A stretch of DNA of 64,000 nucleotides from Pirellulales bacterium (GCA_035546535.1 DASZWQ010000111.1:111456-175455), one strand, 5' to 3'; shown: positions 1-9,970, counted from the first letter of the stretch. Translations and numbers: made by a program. The notes: a model not told the origin generated them from the letters alone.

Positions 1-2
1 AC

Positions 3-1442
3 CCGATCGATTACACGAGCGCCGTCGACATCTCTTCGGTGGAATTGTATTGGGACGTACCGGGCGATCCGCTGTACCAGCAATTCGTGTACGCCTTCAT
101 GCAAGGCATCACCCACGAGCGCGGCGCGGCGTGCTGGATTCAGCCGTCGGCTCATGGCATCTCGGGCATTTCGTCGCGCGTCGAGATCCAGTTGCGCGGC
201 CTGGAAGGAACGCCGTGGGGTGTGTACCCGGAGTTCGTCGAATCGACCGGCCGCGAGGAATATTACAAGCTGCACCTGGAAAATATGAAGGCTCGCGACG
301 AGTGGTTCGCCCATTCGCGGGCGATTCCTTACCTGGGCATTGTTGCCTCGGAACAAACCCGCACGCTGTACGCGCAAGGCGCGCTGCCGGTCTATTTCTC
401 GCACACGCTAGGCGCCTTTCGCGCGTTCATGGAGAAGCACATTCCCACGCGCGTGCTGACCGAGCACGACCTGGAGGATGCCGACCTGCAGGGCATTCGT
501 GTCCTGGTGCTGCCGAACGTCGCCTGCATGTCGCCGCGCGCGGCCGAAGTGGTGCGCCGCTTCGTGGCCGCCGGCGGTGGCCTGATCGCCACGTTCGAGA
601 CATCGTTGTACGACGAGAACTATCAAAAGCGCCCCGACTTCGCGCTTGCCGATCTGTTCCGCGCGAAATATCAGGCGACCGACACGGTTTCGCAGCGGGT
701 CGAGAACATTTATCTCACGCTGTCGGCCGACCATCCGATCGTCAACGACCCGCTCATTAAATCGAAGCAGAACACGGCCTGGCTCAACCCGGGCAATCCA
801 CCCGAGCAGGGAACGCTCGCGCTGATCGCTAGCGCCGCCGACGTGAAACCGCTCGACGGCGGCCAGGTGCTGGCCACGTATCGCCCGAACTTGCCGGCCG
901 AGCGCGCGAAGGAGCAGCATCCGGCGATCATCGCCTCGGAATTCGGTCGCGGCCGCGTCGTTTATTTTCCGGCGTCCGTCGACAAGGGAATGTTCTTCTA
1001 TCCCGACGGCTACATGCGGCAGATGCTGGCCGCCGCGGCGCGATGGGTGGCGCGCGACGAGCGCCCGCCGGTCGACGTCGATGGTCCGCTGATTTTGACG
1101 GCCACTTATCGGCGCCAGGCCGACAAGAAGCGCACGATCGTGCATCTCTTGAATCAGGCCAGCAGTTGGGGCATGCACTCGATTTATCAAAAGCTGGCAC
1201 CCCTGCCGGAAGAACTGAACAAGCAATGGGGATTTCCGAATCAGTCCGAGCTGCGCGGCACCTGGCCGGTGCGCGAAGAGATCATTCCGCTCTCGGGCAT
1301 CCGCGTTCGCTGCCGCGCGCCGGGCGTGACGCGCGCCACGCTCGAACCCGGCGCGATCGATCTGCCGCTCACGAAAACCGACGATGGTCTCGAAGCGATC
1401 GTCAACGACCTGGGCATGCACGCGATGGTGGTGTTTGAATGA
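3..1442 (+). CDS. Glycosidase-like protein with beta-galactosidase trimerisation (GATase1-like) domain, 5'-truncated
   Basis: The reading frame is open from base 3 with no credible start, so the gene begins left of the window; the first GTG (base 39) is internal. The visible 479 codons begin in the end of a barrel-like glycosidase domain (VELYWDVPGDP). A GATase1-like domain of the GH42 trimerisation type follows at about residues 110-345 (LPNVACMSPRAAEVVRRFV, then a GGGLIATFET turn). A beta-rich C-terminal domain ends the protein. The exact sugar substrate cannot be read. Its stop overlaps the start of the next gene (ATGA), so the two are translationally coupled, which suggests a shared carbohydrate-degrading role. 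The family call rests on pattern recognition only. Confidence 0.7.
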   Translation, partial: PIDYTSAVDISSVELYWDVPGDPLYQQFVYAFMQGITHERGAACWIQPSAHGISGISSRVEIQLRGLEGTPWGVYPEFVESTGREEYYKLHLENMKARDEWFAHSRAIPYLGIVASEQTRTLYAQGALPVYFSHTLGAFRAFMEKHIPTRVLTEHDLEDADLQGIRVLVLPNVACMSPRAAEVVRRFVAAGGGLIATFETSLYDENYQKRPDFALADLFRAKYQATDTVSQRVENIYLTLSADHPIVNDPLIKSKQNTAWLNPGNPPEQGTLALIASAADVKPLDGGQVLATYRPNLPAERAKEQHPAIIASEFGRGRVVYFPASVDKGMFFYPDGYMRQMLAAAARWVARDERPPVDVDGPLILTATYRRQADKKRTIVHLLNQASSWGMHSIYQKLAPLPEELNKQWGFPNQSELRGTWPVREEIIPLSGIRVRCRAPGVTRATLEPGAIDLPLTKTDDGLEAIVNDLGMHAMVVFE

Positions 1443-3334
1443 GTCGGGCTCCTAGGTGCTGCCTGAGGTGGCTCGTCACGTCTCTGCTGGTCATCGGCGC
1501 GGCCGATCGAGCCGCAGTCGCCGCGGACGATGCGCCACCTGCCGGCGACCTCGCGGCTACGACTTCTGCCACCATCAGTTCCATCGACGAACTGTGGTCC
1601 GGCTTCGATCCGTACTCTCCGCCGTTCGACATCGAAACGATCAAGACCCAGGACGAGGAGGGCATCCACCTCGAGACGATTTATTTCACCGGGGAAGTCT
1701 TCGAAGGTGAAAAGACGCGCGTGTTTGCTTACCTCGGCCGACCTCGACAGGTCGCCGGCAAGACGCCCGGCGTCCTGCACATTCACGGCGGAGGGCAGAC
1801 CGCCAACCTCGACTGGGCGCGCTATTGGGCGCGCCGCGGCTATGTCACCCTGAGCTTCGATTTCTGCGGCGATACCAACCTGCCGAACCTCGGGCCGGAA
1901 TACCGCCGCGAGCATTTCACGCGCTGGGGTAAAGTGCCCGCGAACATGATGCAAGTCTCGGGCGGGCGTTCGATGAGCCCCACGCCGCGCCATAACCCTT
2001 GGTATCATTGGGCACTCGCCGCGCGGCGCGGATTGTCGCTGCTCGAAGCGCAGCCCGAGGTTGATGCCTCGCGGCTGGGCATCTTTGGCATTTCCGTGGG
2101 CGGCACGCTGACGTGGATCGTGGCGGGCGTCGACCCGCGCGTGAAAGCGGCCGTGCCGATCTACGGCAACGGCTGGGAATCGTACAACAGCTATCCGCCC
2201 CAGCCCGAGCCGCAACCAAGCGAAGATAATCGCCTGTGGCGGCTACTGATCGCGCCCGAAGCGCACGCGCCGCGCATCAATTGTCCGCTTCTGTTCATGA
2301 GCGCGACCGATGACTTTCACGGCAAGATGGACCTGGGCTACCGGTCGCTCGACTTGCTCGGTTCCGACGTACGGCGCCAGTTGTTCACGCCGAACTACGA
2401 TCATCACATCGAACCGGCCGAGGCACGTTCGCTCCCCTTGTGGATGGACGCGCACCTGCGCGGTGATCCGGACCGTTGGCCAGCCACTCCGGCGATCGAA
2501 TTTGCCGCCGCGACTGAGAGTGGTATTCCGCAGTTACGGGTCACGCCACCAGATATAGCGCACGTCGAGCGCGTCGATATTTACTATTCGCTGTCGAACG
2601 ACTGGCCCATGAGCCGCTTCTGGCGAACGATCGCGCCGGTCCGTCGCGAGCGGGATGCGTTCATCGGCTCTGCCCCCTATGTCGACGCCCGCGACGTGCT
2701 GTACGCGTTTGCCAACGTAACGTACGACTCGGGCATTCGGCAAAGTTCGCTGTTGATCAAGCGACCGGCGGCCGCGATCGACGGTGCCCGGCCGACGCTT
2801 GCTCGCTCGCAGCTCATCGACGACATGGAAACGTCCACCGATTGGAACTGGGTGCCAGCCTATACCGATCCGAATCAAGGCGAGACGCGTTTTTTCGAGC
2901 CGTGGCAAGGAGGCGCCGGTGAGCGCGGTTTCACGCTCGATGCCAAAATGTTCCCGCACGAGCGGCCGATGTCGTTTTATTTCGGAACGCGCAAGATCGG
3001 CGACCCGCAATTTCGCGGTGTCGGTGACGCAGCGCTATCGATCGACTGTCTGGCGGCAGCGATGCCAGACAAAATCACGGTGCGCGTGAAACACCGCCGA
3101 CCGGGCGAATACGGCCAGGAATATACTGCGGACGTGCTGCCCGAGGCCGAGGCGCAATCATCGGCGGTCGGCGACGTAGGCGATTCGGTCTGGCGGACGA
3201 TTCGCACGCAGCGCGAGCAGTTTCACGACGCACAAGGCACGACGCTTCCGGATTGGGAGCACGTCGAGTACTTCATGCTGCAAGGCACCAGCTCGGCCGG
3301 CAAACCGCCGGTGTTCAAACGATTGCGATGGTGA
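1439..3334 (+). CDS. Secreted alpha/beta hydrolase (acetyl-xylan-esterase / dienelactone-hydrolase-like)
   Basis: 631 aa. The N-terminus is a signal peptide (basic start, hydrophobic core LVTSLLVIGAADRAAVA). An alpha/beta hydrolase domain spans about residues 90-340, with an oxyanion-type HIHGGG turn near residue 115. The nucleophile elbow is GISVGG with Ser219. A candidate acid lies in the SATDDFHG segment and a candidate His in YDHHIEP. The remaining ~290 residues form a beta-rich extension with no recognised catalytic motif. The start overlaps the stop of the upstream glycosidase-like gene by 4 bases (ATGA). Exported de-esterification of plant or algal polysaccharide is plausible, but the substrate is inferred. 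Confidence 0.72.
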   Translation: MSRAPRCCLRWLVTSLLVIGAADRAAVAADDAPPAGDLAATTSATISSIDELWSGFDPYSPPFDIETIKTQDEEGIHLETIYFTGEVFEGEKTRVFAYLGRPRQVAGKTPGVLHIHGGGQTANLDWARYWARRGYVTLSFDFCGDTNLPNLGPEYRREHFTRWGKVPANMMQVSGGRSMSPTPRHNPWYHWALAARRGLSLLEAQPEVDASRLGIFGISVGGTLTWIVAGVDPRVKAAVPIYGNGWESYNSYPPQPEPQPSEDNRLWRLLIAPEAHAPRINCPLLFMSATDDFHGKMDLGYRSLDLLGSDVRRQLFTPNYDHHIEPAEARSLPLWMDAHLRGDPDRWPATPAIEFAAATESGIPQLRVTPPDIAHVERVDIYYSLSNDWPMSRFWRTIAPVRRERDAFIGSAPYVDARDVLYAFANVTYDSGIRQSSLLIKRPAAAIDGARPTLARSQLIDDMETSTDWNWVPAYTDPNQGETRFFEPWQGGAGERGFTLDAKMFPHERPMSFYFGTRKIGDPQFRGVGDAALSIDCLAAAMPDKITVRVKHRRPGEYGQEYTADVLPEAEAQSSAVGDVGDSVWRTIRTQREQFHDAQGTTLPDWEHVEYFMLQGTSSAGKPPVFKRLRW

Positions 3335-3362
3335 ACCGATCGGCGCGACAGAAAACAATCCA

Positions 3363-3461
3363 TCCACAGATTTCGCAGATGACGCAGATTAAGAGAAGCG
3401 CGGTTGACCGCGTAGTGTCGTGCTCTGCCAACAAATCTGTGTCATCTGCGCAATCTGTGGA
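3363..3461. repeat. Imperfect palindromic repeat, copy 1
   Basis: Two 28-base arms (3363-3390 and 3434-3461) are reverse complements with two mismatches and enclose a 43-base loop. The outer ends read tccacagatt...aatctgtgga. A second element with the same outer ends lies at 6182-6270, on the other side of blaR1-blaI. It falls between two convergent genes and codes for nothing visible. Confidence 0.85.
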
Positions 3462-3505
3462 CGCATTTCTTGCTGCATGAGAGTCGACCGTGCCTGGAAG
3501 CGGTG

Positions 3506-5686
3506 TTACTGCTCTTCACGCTTCGCCTCGGTTTCGCCGTCCCCTTCGACGATGACTTTCGGTGTCAGCAGTAAGTACAGAAATTGTTTCTGCTCGTAGG
3601 TGGGAATGCAGCCGATGAGTAACGACTGACCGTCGGCTAAAGTTGACGAGACGTCAATTTGGCAGTGGCGGACGCGTGGGATCTCGAGCGTCGTTGGACC
3701 GTCGGGAGTGACCGCGGTAATTTTGCGGACTTCCTCGATCTTGCTCAGATCGATGTGCCCGTCGAGGCCAATTGTTTTGGCATCGGCGCTTTGTAGCGTC
3801 CGCATTTTTATTTTAACCCCCTCGTCGACGACGACGACCCGCGGACGTTGGCCGCCATCGGCCAATCGTGCGATTCCCACGGTGTACGCCGCTTGGGTGT
3901 AATCATTGAGAAAGATCTGCTGACCGTTGAAGGCGGTCACCTTAGGTGCCTGCAAGGTCTGACCGGTGACGTTGGCGATGATTGAATTGACCAGAGCCTT
4001 CGCTTGTTGCTTGTCGAGCGTGGCCACGGCCGTGGCCAGGTAGTCGTCGACCGATGCGGCCGCTCGGACGTTGAGCTTCTCCTCGCGCCATTCCGAGAAC
4101 GCTTCCTCGTCCTCCGCAGGCGGCACCGGTCCAACGTAACGCCATGCGACGCCGAGCCGTGCGGCGACGTCTTCGTCGCAGGTGAGAAAGCGCGTTTCGA
4201 TGCACGTCTGGCCGATACCACTTTTTTCCCAGGCCGCCAGCAAGCGGGCGATCTCGTCGTTTACGGTGCGAGGCGCGGTGATGGTCAGTCGATCGCCGTC
4301 GAGCTTCATGCGCTCGTCCGCCCACTCCTTGGTTTTGACGTCGTGCTGGCTGGCGCTCATGGGCAACACGTGTGCCAGTAGCCAGTAGACGTTTCTTCTC
4401 GCCGTATCGCTTCCGGGGTTGGTATCGATGCGCTCCCAGATTTTCGCCAGGTCGTACGTGCGAGCGATCTCGGGACCGGGATCCGGCTTCGGCGAAGCCC
4501 ACACGTCCCAATCATAGGCGGCGCCGGGCAGCCAATCGTTTTTTGGTGCGGGCTTCGGTGGCGGCGTTTGCGCATCGGTCAGGCCGGCGATCGCCACGAG
4601 CGCGACGACCAGCGCCGCGCCGATCGCCTGCCAGCGCCCGCGCACGACGCCAGCCCTCTGCAGGGCCTGCAACCGGTTTTGTGCCGCGCGCCGACGAACG
4701 AAACCCGACAGAAAGCCGACGATCAACGCCGGCAGCATGATTCGCCAACGCGAATGCATCGCCGGCCGTGAGAGAAGCTTTAACAGCAGCTCGGAATAGG
4801 CTCGGGCCGGGCACCCCTCGAGATGCGCGAGCGCGAAGGCGTCGCACGCTTGCTCCCGCAGCGCTCGAAAGCGCGCGGCGGCCAGCCAGTAAACCGGGTT
4901 CCACCAATGCGCGGCTCGCACAAGCGCCAGCAGCCAGTTGGCCGCGATGTCGTAGCGGCGCACGTGGCCGAGTTCGTGCAGCATCACCATCCGCAGTTCG
5001 TCATCGGACAAATCAAGCGCCGCCGGAGGCAGGAGCAATTTCGGGCGCCACAGGCCGGCAACGGCGACATGGTCGATCGTTTCGAGGTGCAAGAGCGGAA
5101 TCGCGCGGCGGCAGCCGACGAGCCGACGACACTCGTTCCATAGCGCAAGCAATGGCGGATCCGTACACGGCAACGCCTGGCCTAACAGGCGATGAAAACG
5201 CCAATTGGCGACGAGCGTTGCTGCCAGCAGGGCGATCAACCCAACGAGCCACGCCGCGGGCAAGAGTATCGCGATAAGATCGAGAACCGGAGTCGGCTCG
5301 TGAACGCTACTAGCGGCCTCCACGGTCGTCGGCGCCGTGGCTAGCGTTGCGGCGGCTTCGTCAGCTTCTGCACCGACAAGCGTATCGTCAGCCGGGCTGG
5401 CAACAGAGCTTGGCATGGGCGGCTGTGCGTCCGCGTCGGGAATCATCCGCAACAGATTTTGCAGGCTGACCATGCTCGGCGGCGCGAGCGGAACGAGCAA
5501 TCGCACGAGTACCATGGCCCACAGCAGGCTCATCACGCCGGCAGACAGCCAACGCCGCAGCGCGACATTCAAAACGCCGACGACGATCGCCAAGAGCGAG
5601 GCGGTCGCACCGGCAACGATCGAGAACACCAGGCCCGTGCTACCTAGGTCGTCCAACAATATGCCAAGGGAGGAGAGTCCGTCCAT
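3506..5686 (-). CDS. blaR1: BlaR1/MecR1-type M56 metallopeptidase sensor with secretin-like C-terminal domain
   Basis: 726 aa from the ATG at 5686, chosen over a TTG six bases earlier because AGGAAGG lies 6 bases upstream of it. Several hydrophobic segments occupy residues 1-160. The M56 zinc-peptidase domain follows, with HELGH at about residues 237-241 and downstream REQACDAFA. A further membrane helix lies near residue 365 (IGAALVVALVAIAGL). In place of the usual penicillin-binding sensor, the last ~320 residues contain a secretin-like region (LQAPKVTAFNGQQIF ... FLYLLLTPKVIV). In classic systems BlaR1 senses a signal and triggers cleavage of BlaI. Here the ligand is unlikely to be a beta-lactam. 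The gene starts 2 bases after the blaI stop, so the pair is one operon. Confidence 0.82.
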   Translation of the reverse strand: MDGLSSLGILLDDLGSTGLVFSIVAGATASLLAIVVGVLNVALRRWLSAGVMSLLWAMVLVRLLVPLAPPSMVSLQNLLRMIPDADAQPPMPSSVASPADDTLVGAEADEAAATLATAPTTVEAASSVHEPTPVLDLIAILLPAAWLVGLIALLAATLVANWRFHRLLGQALPCTDPPLLALWNECRRLVGCRRAIPLLHLETIDHVAVAGLWRPKLLLPPAALDLSDDELRMVMLHELGHVRRYDIAANWLLALVRAAHWWNPVYWLAAARFRALREQACDAFALAHLEGCPARAYSELLLKLLSRPAMHSRWRIMLPALIVGFLSGFVRRRAAQNRLQALQRAGVVRGRWQAIGAALVVALVAIAGLTDAQTPPPKPAPKNDWLPGAAYDWDVWASPKPDPGPEIARTYDLAKIWERIDTNPGSDTARRNVYWLLAHVLPMSASQHDVKTKEWADERMKLDGDRLTITAPRTVNDEIARLLAAWEKSGIGQTCIETRFLTCDEDVAARLGVAWRYVGPVPPAEDEEAFSEWREEKLNVRAAASVDDYLATAVATLDKQQAKALVNSIIANVTGQTLQAPKVTAFNGQQIFLNDYTQAAYTVGIARLADGGQRPRVVVVDEGVKIKMRTLQSADAKTIGLDGHIDLSKIEEVRKITAVTPDGPTTLEIPRVRHCQIDVSSTLADGQSLLIGCIPTYEQKQFLYLLLTPKVIVEGDGETEAKREEQ

Positions 5687-5688
5687 GA

Positions 5689-6060
5689 TCAACCTTCCTG
5701 CTCATCGAGCATTTGGCGTAACGCGGCAATTTCCTCGTGCGATAGCTTCGCGCTGCGCAGAAAATGGGCCAGCAACAGCGCTGATTCACCCCCGAAAACG
5801 CGCTCCAGAAACGAGCGACTCGCCTGCTTGACGCAGTCCGTGCGCCGCGCGCGGGCCCGGTAGACGTAGCGATTCCCGTCCAACTCGTAGGTGAGGACCC
5901 GCTTCTTCACCAGCCGATGCAGCATGGTCTTCACCGTTGCCGGAGCCCAGGAGGCGTGATCCGCTAGCTGGGCAATCACTTCCTGCGCCGCGAGTGGCCG
6001 GTGATCCCAGATGACGTTCATCACCTGCCACTCGGCGTCGGAAATCGTGACTGTCGGCAT
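5689..6060 (-). CDS. blaI: BlaI/MecI/CopY family transcriptional repressor
   Basis: 123 aa, the normal length of the family. The N-terminal winged helix is typical (ISDAEWQVMNVIWDHRP, then WAPATVKTMLHRLVKK as recognition helix, then wing LDGNRYVYRA). The C-terminal dimerisation segment ends in HEEIAALRQMLDEQ. A clear ribosome site (GGAGG, 8 bases upstream) supports the ATG at 6060. The gene is first in an operon with the M56 sensor. Two TACAnnTGTA boxes in the promoter just upstream point to autorepression, as established for BlaI/MecI. Confidence 0.93.
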   Translation of the reverse strand: MPTVTISDAEWQVMNVIWDHRPLAAQEVIAQLADHASWAPATVKTMLHRLVKKRVLTYELDGNRYVYRARARRTDCVKQASRSFLERVFGGESALLLAHFLRSAKLSHEEIAALRQMLDEQEG

Positions 6061-6087
6061 CGTGGGGCCTCCGTTCCTCGTTTCGAT

Positions 6088-6124
6088 TACACGTGTAAAT
6101 AATTACATTTGTAATCGTTGTCAA
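6088..6124 (-). promoter_or_regulatory. blaI promoter with two BlaI operator boxes
   Basis: Read on the minus strand, a perfect TTGACA (6119-6124) is followed after 17 bases by a weak -10 TATTTA (6096-6101). One TACAnnTGTA box (6104-6113, TACATTTGTA on plus) lies in the spacer. A second (6088-6097, TACACGTGTA) covers the edge of the -10 and the start region. The box centres are 16 bases apart. The TACAnnTGTA dyad matches the known BlaI/MecI operator core, so repressor dimers would block the polymerase. Confidence 0.82.
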
Positions 6125-6181
6125 CAGCAGAAAATCGGATGCGAAGGGGATGGCGGCGACTGCGTCGCCAGGAAGAAGCTA

Positions 6182-6270
6182 TCCACAGATTGCGCAGAGG
6201 ACACCGATGTGAAGAAGGGTGTAATTCGTCCGTCGCGCTACGCGCGAAATCAATCTGCGAAATCTGTGGA
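6182..6270. repeat. Imperfect palindromic repeat, copy 2
   Basis: The outer arms (6182-6201 and 6251-6270) begin tccacagatt and end aatctgtgga, the same ends as the element at 3363-3461. Pairing is good over the first ~15 bases and weaker inside. It lies between the phosphoketolase stop and the blaI promoter, so the blaI-blaR1 operon is bracketed by two members of one repeat family. Confidence 0.8.
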
Positions 6271-6311
6271 CGTATTCCACGCCCCCTTGAGGCGGCGCGT
6301 CGCCATGCCGC

Positions 6312-8741
6312 TCACCACCGCCAGTCGCGGATCTCGGGCATGTCTTCGCCGTACGTGCGGATGTAATGCTTGTGATCGATGAGACGGTCGCGGCAGAACT
6401 GCTTGACGTATGCGCCTCGATCCTGCAGTTGCGGCAGCCGGTCGATAGTGTCCATCACCAGGTGGAAGCGGTCCATGTCATTGAGCACGGTCATGTCGAA
6501 CGGCGTGGTGATGGTGCCTTCTTCCTTGTAACCGCGGACGTGCATGTTGTCGTGATTCGCCCGACGATACGTCAGCCGGTGAATCAGCCAGGGATAGCCG
6601 TGATAGGCGAAAATCACGGGCTTGTCGCGCGTGAAGAACGAATCGAAGTCCTTGTCCGGCAATCCGTGCGGATGCTCGCTAGCCGGCTGCAGCTTCATCA
6701 GGTCGACGACGTTCACGACGCGGATCTTCAATTCCGGCAGGTGCTCGCGCAGCAGCTTGACGGCTGCCAGGATTTCCAGCGTCGGAATGTCACCCGCGGC
6801 AGCCATCACCAGGTCAGGCTCGCCCCCGGCGTCGTTACTGGCAAATTCCCAGATGCTGACACCGCCCGTGCAATGCTTCACAGCCTGGTCCATCGTTAGC
6901 CACTGCGGCGCCATATGTTTTCCGGCGACGATGATGTTCACGTACTGCCGGCTGCGCAGGCAATGATCTGCCACCGACAAGAGGCAGTTCGCGTCGGGCG
7001 GCAGATAGACGCGCACGATTTCGGCCTTCTTGTTCATCGCCACGTCGATGAACCCCGGATCCTGGTGCGTAAAGCCGTTGTGGTCCTGCCGCCACACGTG
7101 CGACGACAACAGGTAGTTGAGCGATGCGATCGGCCGTCGCCAGGAAATATGATTCGTGACTTGCAACCACTTAGCGTGCTGGTTGAACATCGAATCGACG
7201 ATATGAATGAACGCCTCGTACGAGTTGAACAGGCCGTGACGTCCGGTCAGCAGGTAGCCTTCCAGCCATCCCTCGCACTGATGCTCGCTGAGCACTTCCA
7301 TCACGCGGCCGTCGCGCGCCAAATGATCGTCGCCTTTGATCAATTCCGCGTTCCACTGCCGCTCGGTCGCTTGAAAAACGTCGTTCAACCGATTCGACAT
7401 CGTTTCGTCGGGGCCGAAAATGCGGAAGTTGCGCATGGAAGCGTTTTGCCTGATGACGTCGCGCAAGTAGGTCCCCAGCACGCGCGTGTCTTCGGCATCG
7501 ACGGCACCGGGCGAGGTCACTTTCACGGCGTATTGCTCAAAATCCGGCAGCGTCAGATCCTTGAGCAGCAGCCCGCCATTGGCGTGCGGATTGGCTCCCA
7601 TGCGCCGATCGCCTTGCGGCGCCAATTCCCGTAAGTCTCCCATCAGTCGGCCCGACTCGTCGAACAATTCCTGCGGTTTGTAGCTGCGCAGCCACTCGTC
7701 GAGCTGCTTGAGATGCTGCGGATTCTTGTGCGGGTCGGAAAGCGGGACCTGGTGCGCGCGAAACGTGCCTTCGACCTGCAGGCCGTCGACCATTTTGGGC
7801 CCGGTCCAGCCCTTGGGCGTGTCGAGCACGATCATTGGCCAGCGGGGGCGCGTGGCGTCGTGCTTCGTGCGGGCGTTGTGCTGGATCTCGGCGATCTGGT
7901 CGAAGATCGTATCGAGCGTCGTGGCCATCAGCTCGTGCATCTTCGTGGGGTCATCACCGGCGACGAAGTACGGCTCGTACCCATAGCCGCGCATGAGCTG
8001 CTCGAGCTCTTCGTGGCTGATCCGCGCGAGCACCGTCGGATTCGCGATCTTGTAGCCATTGAGATGCAGGATCGGCAGCACGGCGCCGTCGGTGATCGGG
8101 TTCAAGAACTTATTGCTGTGCCAGGCCGTGGCCAAGGGGCCGGTTTCGGCCTCGCCATCGCCAATGACGCACGCCACGACGAGGTTGGGATTGTCGAACA
8201 CGGCGCCGAAGGCGTGGCTCATGCTGTACCCCAGTTCGCCTCCTTCATGGATCGAACCGGGTGTCTCGGGGGCGACGTGGCTGGGAATGCCGCCGGGAAA
8301 AGAGAACTGCTTGAACAGTTTTTGCATTCCCTCGGTGTCTTCGGTGATGTGCGAATAGAGCTCGCTGTAGGTTCCCTCCAGGTAGGTGTTCGCCACCAGG
8401 GCCGGACCGCCGTGTCCCGGGCCGGCAATGTAGATCATGTCCAGATCGCGATCCTTGATGATGCGATTCAAATGGACATAGACGAAATTCTGTCCCGGCG
8501 TCGTTCCCCAATGCCCCAGCAGGCGCGGCTTCACGTGCTCGGACTTGAGCGGTTCGCGCAACAGCGGATTGTCGTACAGGTAAATCTGCCCGACCGACAA
8601 GTAATTCGCCGCTCGCCAATAGCGATCGATGCGGTGCAGCAAATCGGGCGATAGCGAACGACCGGCCGCTCGGCCCTCGCCGGCCGAGTCCGATTTCTTC
8701 TCAACCTTCGGCGCCCGCTTCTCGATCGACGAGCTTGACAT
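6312..8741 (-). CDS. xfp: Xylulose-5-phosphate/fructose-6-phosphate phosphoketolase
   Basis: 809 aa, the full length of the family. This thiamine-diphosphate enzyme splits xylulose-5-P or fructose-6-P with phosphate into acetyl-phosphate and an aldose phosphate. Visible marks are [19 protein letters not shown] near residue 110, the ThDP-binding GDGEAETGP at 194-202, [15 protein letters not shown] and, near the C-terminus, a [15 protein letters not shown] segment. AAAGGAA about 8 bases before the ATG supports the start. The acetate kinase gene lies 38 bases upstream in the same direction, so the two make a route from sugar phosphate to acetate plus ATP. Confidence 0.96.
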   Translation of the reverse strand: MSSSSIEKRAPKVEKKSDSAGEGRAAGRSLSPDLLHRIDRYWRAANYLSVGQIYLYDNPLLREPLKSEHVKPRLLGHWGTTPGQNFVYVHLNRIIKDRDLDMIYIAGPGHGGPALVANTYLEGTYSELYSHITEDTEGMQKLFKQFSFPGGIPSHVAPETPGSIHEGGELGYSMSHAFGAVFDNPNLVVACVIGDGEAETGPLATAWHSNKFLNPITDGAVLPILHLNGYKIANPTVLARISHEELEQLMRGYGYEPYFVAGDDPTKMHELMATTLDTIFDQIAEIQHNARTKHDATRPRWPMIVLDTPKGWTGPKMVDGLQVEGTFRAHQVPLSDPHKNPQHLKQLDEWLRSYKPQELFDESGRLMGDLRELAPQGDRRMGANPHANGGLLLKDLTLPDFEQYAVKVTSPGAVDAEDTRVLGTYLRDVIRQNASMRNFRIFGPDETMSNRLNDVFQATERQWNAELIKGDDHLARDGRVMEVLSEHQCEGWLEGYLLTGRHGLFNSYEAFIHIVDSMFNQHAKWLQVTNHISWRRPIASLNYLLSSHVWRQDHNGFTHQDPGFIDVAMNKKAEIVRVYLPPDANCLLSVADHCLRSRQYVNIIVAGKHMAPQWLTMDQAVKHCTGGVSIWEFASNDAGGEPDLVMAAAGDIPTLEILAAVKLLREHLPELKIRVVNVVDLMKLQPASEHPHGLPDKDFDSFFTRDKPVIFAYHGYPWLIHRLTYRRANHDNMHVRGYKEEGTITTPFDMTVLNDMDRFHLVMDTIDRLPQLQDRGAYVKQFCRDRLIDHKHYIRTYGEDMPEIRDWRW

Positions 8742-8779
8742 GAGGTAGTTCCTTTGCCGTTGGTGAAACGCGCGAGGAA

Positions 8780-9970
8780 TTAACGGCTTTCAGGCTCGTC
8801 GAGCAGCCGCTGGACCTCGCGTGCAATCATCGATTCTTCATCCGTGTGGATGACCCATACCTGGCACCGTGCGTCAGGTGCAGAAATCATTCCCTGGCCG
8901 GTCGCATTTTGGACGTTGTCTAGAGCAATGCCCAAGTGGCCCAGTTCCCGACAGATTTCGGCGCGCGTTTCGACCGAATTTTCTCCGATCCCACCGGCAA
9001 ATACCAGCGTATCGATCCCGCCGAGTGCGGCGGCCAGCGCGCCAATCCATTTTCGCGCCTGGTAAGAAAAGACCGACAAAGCGTCGCGAGCGCGCGGATC
9101 CGTCACACGTCGTGCCAGCAAATCGCGCACGTCGGCGATCGTTTCCGAGAGCCCCAGCAGCCCCGATTGCCGGTTCACCAGCTCATCGATCGCGTCGGCC
9201 GTCATGTGCTTTTGCCGAAGCAAGTGGACAAACACGCCCGGGTCGAGGTCGCCGGTACGCGTTCCCATCACCAGCCCGGCCGTGGGCGTGAACGCCATCG
9301 TTGTATCCACGCAGTGTCCGTCGCGCACGGCGGCCATGCTCGCGCCGCTGCCAAGATGGGCGAGTACGACCCGCCCTCGCGCACGCTCGGGCCCCGCCAG
9401 GCGCGCCAGCTCTTCCATCAAAAAACTGTACGACAGACCATGAAAACCATAGCGGCGGATTCCCTCGCGTTCGAAATGCAGCGGAATCGGCAGTAATCGC
9501 GCTTCGCGCGGCAGGTCGCGATGAAATGCCGTATCGAAGCAGGCGATCTCGGCGACCTTCGGCAGCCGCCGCTGGCAAGCCTCGACCAGCGCGATCTCGC
9601 CGGGCAGATGTTCGGGATCCAAAGGCGCGAGGCGCCGCAACTCGTCGAGCATCGCAGGCGTGATCGATTGCGACGCCGTGAAATCGGCTCCGCCGTGTAC
9701 GATGCGGTGGCCGATGCCGCGAAGCCGCCCCAGATCGAATTGCTTGCCCAGTCGGTCAAACAAGATCTTTGCGGCGCTCTCCAAATCCGGCGCCTCGACC
9801 GGCTGCGCAGCGCTCGCCTCGCCCGTGGCACAGCGCGTGAAGAGCGATGCCTGCTGCCCGACGCGCTCGATCCGCCCGGAAAATTGTCGCGTCGGGGGCT
9901 CGCCCGGCGCGAACACTGCGAACTTCAGGCTCGACGACCCGCCGTTGAGCGCCAAAATCCAATCATCCAT
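8780..9970 (-). CDS. ackA: Acetate kinase
   Basis: 396 aa. It catalyses acetyl-phosphate + ADP to acetate + ATP in the cytoplasm. Family signatures are NGGSSSLKF at residues 9-17, [23 protein letters not shown], a [15 protein letters not shown] segment and the C-terminal FAGGIGENS. The His usually seen in FHGxSH is Tyr here. The frame extends to a GTG at 9982, but the ATG at 9970 places the conserved beta-strand ILALNGG at the normal distance. It is the first gene of a pair with phosphoketolase, its likely source of acetyl-phosphate. Confidence 0.95.
   Translation of the reverse strand: MDDWILALNGGSSSLKFAVFAPGEPPTRQFSGRIERVGQQASLFTRCATGEASAAQPVEAPDLESAAKILFDRLGKQFDLGRLRGIGHRIVHGGADFTASQSITPAMLDELRRLAPLDPEHLPGEIALVEACQRRLPKVAEIACFDTAFHRDLPREARLLPIPLHFEREGIRRYGFHGLSYSFLMEELARLAGPERARGRVVLAHLGSGASMAAVRDGHCVDTTMAFTPTAGLVMGTRTGDLDPGVFVHLLRQKHMTADAIDELVNRQSGLLGLSETIADVRDLLARRVTDPRARDALSVFSYQARKWIGALAAALGGIDTLVFAGGIGENSVETRAEICRELGHLGIALDNVQNATGQGMISAPDARCQVWVIHTDEESMIAREVQRLLDEPESR

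Noticed and set aside
408..1421. Minus-strand frame of 337 codons opposite the first gene
   Set aside because: The plus-strand glycosidase-like frame has recognisable domain sequence and is coupled to the next gene.
7713..8654. Plus-strand frame of 313 codons opposite phosphoketolase
   Set aside because: Phosphoketolase on the minus strand is unmistakable here; the opposite frame is a high-GC shadow.
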